A DNA stretch of 11,369 nucleotides from an uncultured Collinsella sp. (GTDB taxonomy: Bacteria; Actinomycetota; Coriobacteriia; Coriobacteriales; Coriobacteriaceae): positions 1 to 11,369 of the forward strand of contig USCN01000027.1 of the NCBI GenBank assembly GCA_900553165.1, given 5' to 3'. Under the pieces are notes generated by a model. That model had not been told where the DNA came from. It did no database searches and was given only the letters and a program-made list of their open reading frames with translations. A program made the position numbers and the translations under genes. Shown here piece by piece: positions 5,974 to 11,369 of the stretch (position 1 is its first letter; each line of letters starts with the position of its first letter).

Positions 5974-7920
5974 TTAGTTTTCGGATTGCTTTGCCGCCGC
6001 CTCGGCGCGCTCGGCATTCCATGCAACGAGCGCCTCGTGAACCGCTTTGGCGACATCGGCAGGAATGCCTCGAACTTCCGCGATCTCTTGCTCGCTCGCC
6101 GCGCGCAAACGCTTCATCGAGCCAAAATGGCGCATAAGGGCACGTTTTCTGGTGGGTCCCACGCCTGGAACGTCATCGAGTACCGAAACCGTCATGGCTT
6201 TATCGCGCAATTCGCGATGGAACGTGATGGCAAAACGGTGCGATTCATCGCGCACCTGTTTAATTAGATAGAGCGACGCGGACCCGGTCGGCAGCACGAC
6301 GGGAGTCTCGTCCCAAGGCACGAAAACCTCCTCATCGGCCTTTGCCAAGCCACAAACTGGTATATCGAGCCCAAGAGCCTCAAGTTGCTTGATCGCAGCG
6401 GTCAATTGCGGCTTACCGCCATCGACAACGAGCAAATCGGGGCGCGAGCCAAAGCGCTCGTCGGCCATGCGCTCGGGAGCATAACGTCGTCCCAAAACCT
6501 CGGACATCGATACGAAGTCGTTTGCCTCGTCCAATTCGGCCTGAATTTTAAAACGACGATACTGACTCTTGTCGGCGCGCCCGTTGGTAAACACCACCAT
6601 CGAGGCGACCGTAAAGGTGCCATGCAGTGTAGAGATATCGAAGCACTCGATACGCAACGGCGGCGATGGCAGCGCCAACGCACTTTCGAGCTCCAGGAGC
6701 GCTTGATTGGTGCGGTCGTCAGCGTACCCCGTTCGCATCATGTAGCGCATGAGGGCATGGCGCGCATTTTTGGATGCCATATCGAGCAGACGGTGCTTTT
6801 CGCCACGCTGCGGCCTATGGAGATGGCAGGAACGCTCACGCTTGCCCGCAAGCCACTCCCCCAGCGCTTCCGCATCCTCAAGCTCGACGGAAAGGTTGAC
6901 CTCAGCTGGAATATCAGCCGTCTCGTCGTAATAGCGCTTAAGAAAGCCCGACTGGAGCTCTTCCTCGTCAACATCAAGACCCTTGTCGAGAATGAACTCG
7001 CAGGTGCGAACTGTTCGGCCCTCGCGAACGACGAAGACGCAAGCGGCGGAGATGGTCTCCTCGCGATAGAAACCGATGACATCTATATCGACACTGGAGG
7101 GAAAAACGACTTGCTGACGATCGTCCAGACCCCTGATGACCTCCAAACGACGTTTGACGCGTGCCGCGCGCTCAAAGTCGAGCGCCTCAGCGGCATCCGT
7201 CATCTCGGAGGTCAGCTCATCGACGACATCCTTGCGATGGCCCGACAAAAAGCGCTCGACACGCTTGACGTTCTTGGCATAGTCTGCCGGGGAAATCACG
7301 CCGACACACGCACCCGGGCCGCGCCCGACATGGTAGTCAAAGCAGGGGCGCCCGTTTTGCGCGCAAATCATATTGACGATGTCTTCCTCGCCCTTGTGGG
7401 ACTCGACGATACGGCGACAACGACGCCACTCCGCACAGGATGCGGAGCAGATGGGGATAACCTTGCGCAGCGTATCTATCGTCTCACGTGCCGCGCGGCT
7501 ATCGGTATAAGGTCCATAATAGCGCGTTCCCGGCTTATGACGCTCACGCGTGTATTTGATAGCGGGATACAGGTCGCCCTTTGTAATGGCGATAAAGGGG
7601 TAGCTCTTGTCATCCTTGAGGTCGACGTTAAAGTACGGATGGTACTGACCAATCAAATTGCGCTCGAGCACCAACGCCTCGTGCTCGGTCTCCACCACGA
7701 TATAGTCAAAGCTCGCCACCAGCTGCATCATCAGCGGGATCTTCTGGCGCTCGTCCTGCAGCGTCACGTACTGACGCATACGGGCGCGCAGGTTTTTCGC
7801 CTTGCCCACGTAGATGACATCGCCCTTGGCGTCTTTCCAAAGGTAGCAGCCGGGCTGCGTGGGAACGCGCGAAACCTGCTCGGCAAGCGTTGGAATGTTG
7901 TCGTGACCGGCCACGCGCAC
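5974..7920 (-). CDS. uvrC: UvrC, excinuclease ABC subunit C
   Basis: UvrC makes both incisions around a DNA lesion in nucleotide excision repair. The 648-residue protein has the full domain order. The GIY-YIG nuclease is at about 20-100, with GCY (24-26), YVGKAKNLR (37-45) and the likely catalytic Glu86. A cysteine-rich region lies at 158-205, the UvrB-binding UVR motif at about 231-258, and the RNase H-like nuclease has Asp428 (ECFDIS), Asp500 (VVDGGKPQL) and His561 (RDESHR). A helix-hairpin-helix tail runs from about 577 to 632 with VPGVGPTRKRAL. The cysteine region is unusual: it is longer than normal and has Gly where a conserved Cys is expected. The start is GTG at 7920, touching the murJ stop; no strong ribosome site is visible, so it probably depends on reinitiation after murJ. 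A second in-frame GTG lies two codons later (7914). Confidence 0.97.
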   Translation of the reverse strand: MRVAGHDNIPTLAEQVSRVPTQPGCYLWKDAKGDVIYVGKAKNLRARMRQYVTLQDERQKIPLMMQLVASFDYIVVETEHEALVLERNLIGQYHPYFNVDLKDDKSYPFIAITKGDLYPAIKYTRERHKPGTRYYGPYTDSRAARETIDTLRKVIPICSASCAEWRRCRRIVESHKGEEDIVNMICAQNGRPCFDYHVGRGPGACVGVISPADYAKNVKRVERFLSGHRKDVVDELTSEMTDAAEALDFERAARVKRRLEVIRGLDDRQQVVFPSSVDIDVIGFYREETISAACVFVVREGRTVRTCEFILDKGLDVDEEELQSGFLKRYYDETADIPAEVNLSVELEDAEALGEWLAGKRERSCHLHRPQRGEKHRLLDMASKNARHALMRYMMRTGYADDRTNQALLELESALALPSPPLRIECFDISTLHGTFTVASMVVFTNGRADKSQYRRFKIQAELDEANDFVSMSEVLGRRYAPERMADERFGSRPDLLVVDGGKPQLTAAIKQLEALGLDIPVCGLAKADEEVFVPWDETPVVLPTGSASLYLIKQVRDESHRFAITFHRELRDKAMTVSVLDDVPGVGPTRKRALMRHFGSMKRLRAASEQEIAEVRGIPADVAKAVHEALVAWNAERAEAAAKQSEN

Positions 7921-9603
7921 CTACTTGCGACGAATCAGCGCCGAGACCTCGGGCATCTTAAGGACGACGGCAAGGCCAAAGGTAACAGCAAGCGAGACGA
8001 CACCCGCAACGCAAACGTAGCCAAGAGTAATCAGAATCGAGCCGCCAAGTGCCCCGACAAAGTGCTCAAGCGCCCACATGACGCCGGCGCCTGCGGCAGC
8101 ACCCAGGCCACCGAGCAAAAGGCCAAAGAAACCGCCATGCAGGATAGATTTAACCTGAAGACCACGCAGACGACGACGCAGCCACCACAGCGAGCAACCG
8201 ACCAAGATCACGTAGTCGACGACATACGAAAGCGCGATTGCCGGCATACCGAAGCCCAGTACAACGCCAAACAGCAGAACCGAGCCGGCCTGGCCGATGG
8301 CGGAATACAGGCAATAGCGGCTATAGGGCTTCATGTCGAGCAAGGCAGAGAAGCTCTTCTGCATCAGCACGACCACGCCGTAGAGCGGCAGCGAGAACGC
8401 CAGGTAGACAAGGAACTCGGACACCAGCGCCACGCCGGACTCATCGAACTTGCCAGCGCAGTAGATCATGTTGAGCGGACGCGCGAAGACAATCAGGTAC
8501 AGCGCGAACGGAACCAGGAAGAACAGCATCTGGGCGACGCCACGCGAAATGCCCGTGCGAACGCTGTCGTAATCCTTCTCCTGTGCGTCGTGAGAGAGCT
8601 CGGTATAGAGCGCCGTCGAAAGCGAGGCGGCAATCAGCGCGTAGGGCAGCGTGTACCACAGGCGCGCATAGGCGATGACGGAAGGACCAGTCTCGGGCTG
8701 GACCACCAGCGCAGCAGCGTTGGTGATAGAAGTCGAGACAAACATGCACACCGTGGCGAGCAGCGTCGGGATACCGAGCGCAATCGTCTGGCGCAGTGCG
8801 GGGTCCTTAAAGTCGATATGGATATGGGGATGCACGCCGTGCTTGCCAAGCGCGGGGATCTGACAAGCCATCTGAACAAAGACACCGAGGGTCGTACCGG
8901 CCGCAATCAAGATGATGCCGGCACGTTCGCCAAACTGTGCGGACACGGGCGCAAAGCCCATAAAGCTCGCAATGACGATCACATTGTTGAGGACCGGGGC
9001 AAACGTCGACCAGAAGTAGTCGCGGTGTGCGTTGAGAACGCCCGAGAACACCGAGCCCAAACCATAAAACAGAATCTGGATGGCGAAGAAACGGAACATG
9101 AACGCAGCGGTATCCATGCTGCCGCCGTCACCCGAAAGGAACGATTGCGTCCAAATAAAGCCCGGAGCGAACACGGTCCCCAGCAACGAAATGCCACCCA
9201 GCACCAATAGCAGAATACCGAGCAGGTTGCCCACGTACTCGTTCGAGGCCTCGCGACCCTGCTCACGCCTCACGCCCATGTACACGGGCAAAAACGCCGT
9301 CACGAGCATGCCGCCCATCACGAGTTCGTAGAGCATATTGGGCAGGTTGTTGGCGACCTGATAGGAGGACGAGAGCAGCGACATGCCGATAGCGGCCGCC
9401 ATTGCCCATGTGCGGATAAAGCCGGTGACGCGAGACACGATGGTCAGGATGGTCATAAGCCCGGCGGAACGACCAACCGTGGAGTAGTCCGACGAGCCCA
9501 TGTCGTCAGTGTCGTCTCGCGACGAAGAAGCTTCGGATGAGGGTGTCTGAGGCGCAGATTCTTTTGCAAAATGAGCTCCGCACTTCAATTCTTCCTGCGG
9601 CAT
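7921..9603 (-). CDS. murJ: MurJ (MviN), lipid II flippase
   Basis: MurJ moves the peptidoglycan precursor lipid II across the cytoplasmic membrane. The 560-residue protein is strongly hydrophobic, with many membrane segments from about residue 48 to 550, as expected for the 14-helix MOP-superfamily fold. Family-like stretches are SRVTGFIRTWAMAAAIG (57-73), NNLPNMLYELVMGG (85-98), LNAHRDYFWSTFAPVLNN (190-207) and the loop ALYTELSHDA (331-340), followed by SRGVAQMLFFLVPFALYL (353-370). The first 45 residues are a hydrophilic Ser/Thr/Asp-rich tail not needed for the fold. The ATG at 9603 is supported by GAGAGAGGA 7 bases upstream; an ATG for Met35 is an alternative. The stop codon directly abuts the uvrC GTG. 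No broken motif is apparent, though the first-helix region differs from proteobacterial MurJ. Confidence 0.93.
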   Translation of the reverse strand: MPQEELKCGAHFAKESAPQTPSSEASSSRDDTDDMGSSDYSTVGRSAGLMTILTIVSRVTGFIRTWAMAAAIGMSLLSSSYQVANNLPNMLYELVMGGMLVTAFLPVYMGVRREQGREASNEYVGNLLGILLLVLGGISLLGTVFAPGFIWTQSFLSGDGGSMDTAAFMFRFFAIQILFYGLGSVFSGVLNAHRDYFWSTFAPVLNNVIVIASFMGFAPVSAQFGERAGIILIAAGTTLGVFVQMACQIPALGKHGVHPHIHIDFKDPALRQTIALGIPTLLATVCMFVSTSITNAAALVVQPETGPSVIAYARLWYTLPYALIAASLSTALYTELSHDAQEKDYDSVRTGISRGVAQMLFFLVPFALYLIVFARPLNMIYCAGKFDESGVALVSEFLVYLAFSLPLYGVVVLMQKSFSALLDMKPYSRYCLYSAIGQAGSVLLFGVVLGFGMPAIALSYVVDYVILVGCSLWWLRRRLRGLQVKSILHGGFFGLLLGGLGAAAGAGVMWALEHFVGALGGSILITLGYVCVAGVVSLAVTFGLAVVLKMPEVSALIRRK

Positions 9604-9606
9604 CGC

Positions 9607-10107
9607 TCAGTCCTCTCTCGTAATCGGGGCGACCGTCGCCCCGCAAAATGCAATTAAATCATCGGGTGCAAGCTCAAGCTGATAACCACGCTTGCCTCCC
9701 GAAATAAAAATGGTATCCCAAAGGACACATGTCTCATCAATGAGCGTCCGGTAGCGTTTTTTCATACCGACCGGGCTGCAGCCGCCGCGAACGTAGCCAG
9801 TCGCCGCAAGCAAATCCTTCACATGCATCATGGCCAAGGACTTCTCCCCCGCGGCACGCGCGGCGGACTTTAGATCGAGCTCGTCGGCAACAGGGATGCA
9901 GCACACGACATAGTCGTTGGACGGTGTCACGCAGACCAAAGTCTTAAATCCTTGACCGGGCTCCTCGCCAAGCTGCTCCGAAATCGCGACCCCCAGGCCC
10001 ACCGACTCATCACCATCGTCTTCGTACGTATGTAGAACATAGGAAATGCCGGCGCTTTCCAGCTCGCGCATCGCATTGGTTTTTGGCGTCTTTACAGCCT
10101 TTGCCAT
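9607..10107 (-). CDS. ybaK: YbaK/EbsC-family Cys-tRNA(Pro) deacylase
   Basis: This 166-residue cytoplasmic protein matches the YbaK/EbsC family, which removes cysteine wrongly attached to tRNA-Pro by prolyl-tRNA synthetase. Visible marks are the FKTLV segment with Lys55, the residue considered important for activity in YbaK, the family motif GYVRGGCSPVGMKK (104-117), and ISGGKRGYQLELAPDDLI (135-152). Length is normal for the family. The frame is open upstream to 10203, but the ATG at 10107 is the best start: AAAGGA lies 7 bases before it and the homologous part begins soon after. The stop is 3 bases from the murJ start, and the murJ ribosome site lies in the last codons, so the two genes are probably coupled. 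Substrate choice (Cys-tRNA-Pro or a related mischarged tRNA) cannot be read from sequence. Confidence 0.92.
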   Translation of the reverse strand: MAKAVKTPKTNAMRELESAGISYVLHTYEDDGDESVGLGVAISEQLGEEPGQGFKTLVCVTPSNDYVVCCIPVADELDLKSAARAAGEKSLAMMHVKDLLAATGYVRGGCSPVGMKKRYRTLIDETCVLWDTIFISGGKRGYQLELAPDDLIAFCGATVAPITRED

Positions 10108-10144
10108 GACATATCCTTTCCCTCGCATTCGGACGCAAGGATTA

Positions 10145-10175
10145 AGTATATGTCCAATTCGGCTGCATACGTCAC
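10145..10175 (-). promoter_or_regulatory. Candidate promoter for ybaK-murJ-uvrC
   Basis: On the minus strand a good -10 box, TATACT (10150-10145), lies 19 bases after GTGACG (10175-10170), a 4-of-6 match to TTGACA. The spacer is longer than ideal. Transcription would start near 10138, leaving a leader of about 30 bases that contains the AAAGGA ribosome site of ybaK. The call rests on consensus matching and position only. Confidence 0.4.
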
Positions 10176-10188
10176 TTCGGCACAGCAA

Positions 10189-10219
10189 GCGCCATCGAAT
10201 CACAAGGAGTCGATGGCGC
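10189..10219 (-). terminator. Perfect 10-bp stem-loop after uvrA, possible terminator
   Basis: GCGCCATCGA and its exact reverse complement TCGATGGCGC are separated by 11 bases, beginning 20 bases after the uvrA stop. In the minus-strand transcript the stem is followed by TTGCTGTG rather than a run of U, so it is not a textbook intrinsic terminator. It may act as a weak or factor-assisted terminator, or protect the 3' end of the uvrA mRNA. Its position between uvrA and the ybaK promoter supports an end-of-transcript role. Confidence 0.55.
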
Positions 10220-10239
10220 CCATAAACTGAATCGCCTAC

Positions 10240-11369
10240 TTATTGAGCATCAAGTTGAGCTTGACGCTCCCGGTCACGCCTGAGCAACGGCGCCAAAAAC
10301 TTGCCCGTATAACTCTGCGGACAGTCCGCAACCTGCTCCGGTGTGCCCGAAACCACGACGGTTCCGCCGCCGTTACCGCCCTCGGGACCCATATCGATCA
10401 GGCGGTCGGCAACCTTGATGACATCAAGGTTGTGTTCAATCACCAGCACCGTGTTGCCCGCATCGACCAAGCGCTGCAGCACATCGAGCAGCTGGCGGAC
10501 GTCCTCAAAATGAAGGCCGGTCGTCGGCTCGTCCAAAATATAGAACGTCTTGCCCGTCTGGCGTCGATGAAGCTCCTTGGCGAGTTTCACACGCTGCGCC
10601 TCGCCACCCGAAAGCGTCGTGGCGGGCTGGCCCAGGCTCACGTAGCCCAAGCCTACATCGTACAGCGTCTGAAGCTTGCGCTTAATCTGCGGGATATTCC
10701 CAAAGAAAGCCAGTGCCTCGGCCACGCTCATGTCAAGTACGTCCGAGATGGTCTTGCCACGGTAGGTGACCTCGAGTGTCTCGCGGTTGTAGCGTTTACC
10801 GCCGCAAACTTCGCAGGGAACGTAGATATCGGGAAGGAAGTGCATCTCGATCTTGATCTGTCCGTCGCCCTTGCACGCTTCACAGCGCCCGCCACTCACA
10901 TTAAAGGAGAAACGACCCGGCGAGTAGCCGCGCGCCTTCGACTCCGGCGTACTCGCAAACAGCGCGCGAAGATCATCCCACAGGCCGATATAGGTAGCAG
11001 GGTTGGAACGCGGCGTGCGGCCAATCGGCGACTGGTCAATATCGATAACCTTATCGATACACTCGATGCCCTCGATTTTCTTATATGGACCCACAGGGCG
11101 CGTCGAACGGTGAATGGCATTCGTAAGGGCAGGCGCAATGGTATCGGTAACCAGGGAGCTCTTGCCCGATCCCGACACGCCGGTAACAACCGTAAGCGTA
11201 CCAAACTCGATCTTGGCAGTAACGTTTTTGAGGTTGTTGGCTCGAGCGCCCGTAATTTTAAGGCAGCCGCGACCGGGCTTGCGCCGTTCATCAGGCACCC
11301 GGATCATTCGTTTGCCGGTCAGATAAGCGCCCGTCATCGACTCAGGACACGCCATGATATCGGCAGGCG
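10240..11369 (-). CDS. uvrA: UvrA, excinuclease ABC subunit A (C-terminal part, cut by window edge)
   Basis: UvrA is the damage-sensing ATPase of nucleotide excision repair; it loads UvrB on damaged DNA. The frame stays open to the window end, so about 375 C-terminal codons are present and the true start lies outside; the Met at 11355 is internal. Counting from that Met, I see Walker [10 protein letters not shown] (59-67), a zinc module with CEAC (158-161) and CEVC (181-184) giving C-x2-C-x19-C-x2-C, signature [12 protein letters not shown] (248-259), Walker B with LDEPTTGLH (274-282) and the H-loop His308. These make up the second ATPase half of UvrA, and all key residues look intact. The stop is TAA. 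A 10-bp hairpin follows it, then a probable new promoter, so uvrA may be transcribed separately from ybaK-murJ-uvrC. Identification is firm; only the N-terminal half is unseen. Confidence 0.97.
   Translation of the reverse strand, partial: PADIMACPESMTGAYLTGKRMIRVPDERRKPGRGCLKITGARANNLKNVTAKIEFGTLTVVTGVSGSGKSSLVTDTIAPALTNAIHRSTRPVGPYKKIEGIECIDKVIDIDQSPIGRTPRSNPATYIGLWDDLRALFASTPESKARGYSPGRFSFNVSGGRCEACKGDGQIKIEMHFLPDIYVPCEVCGGKRYNRETLEVTYRGKTISDVLDMSVAEALAFFGNIPQIKRKLQTLYDVGLGYVSLGQPATTLSGGEAQRVKLAKELHRRQTGKTFYILDEPTTGLHFEDVRQLLDVLQRLVDAGNTVLVIEHNLDVIKVADRLIDMGPEGGNGGGTVVVSGTPEQVADCPQSYTGKFLAPLLRRDRERQAQLDAQ

Noticed and set aside
6385..9210. Plus-strand open frame of 941 codons opposite uvrC and murJ
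   Set aside because: Same reason: it mirrors two clear genes, has no recognisable motif and crosses their junction.

Overview
All genes in this window lie on the minus strand, so transcription runs from high to low coordinates. GC content looks high (about 60% by eye) and the genes are tightly packed. The UvrC and peptide-transporter sequences and the gene content look actinobacterial. My best guess is a Coriobacteriia gut bacterium close to Collinsella; this rests on general resemblance, not a search.

In transcription order, the first block (about 11369 to 5974) is a housekeeping group. It holds the C-terminal part of uvrA (cut by the window edge), a 132-bp gap with a strong hairpin and a probable promoter, then ybaK (Cys-tRNA(Pro) deacylase family), murJ (lipid II flippase) and uvrC (excision nuclease subunit). 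ybaK, murJ and uvrC are separated by 3 and 0 bases and are probably one translationally coupled transcript. UvrA and UvrC belong to the same nucleotide excision repair pathway, but murJ and ybaK have no obvious link to repair.

Next comes a 365-bp non-coding region (5609-5973), AT-richer than the genes. It contains nested inverted repeats and candidate promoter elements and probably controls the second block.

The second block (5608 to 34) is a complete oligopeptide ABC importer operon: oppA (lipoprotein receptor with a twin-arginine signal), oppB (permease), a fused oppC-oppD gene (permease plus ATPase in one 671-residue chain) and oppF (second ATPase). A 157-bp gap between oppA and oppB carries a 14-bp stem-loop and a possible internal promoter. 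Both could set the ratio of receptor to membrane complex.

I see no mobile elements, tRNA or rRNA genes, CRISPR arrays, toxin-antitoxin or defence genes, and no clear undescribed system. The points most worth a second look are: the OppC-OppD fusion with all four iron-sulfur-type cysteines of its C-terminal domain replaced; the altered and enlarged cysteine region of UvrC; the nested inverted repeats before oppA; and the hairpin and promoter-like arrangement between oppA and oppB. Three start codons (oppA, oppB, ybaK) are better placed downstream of the longest reading frame.
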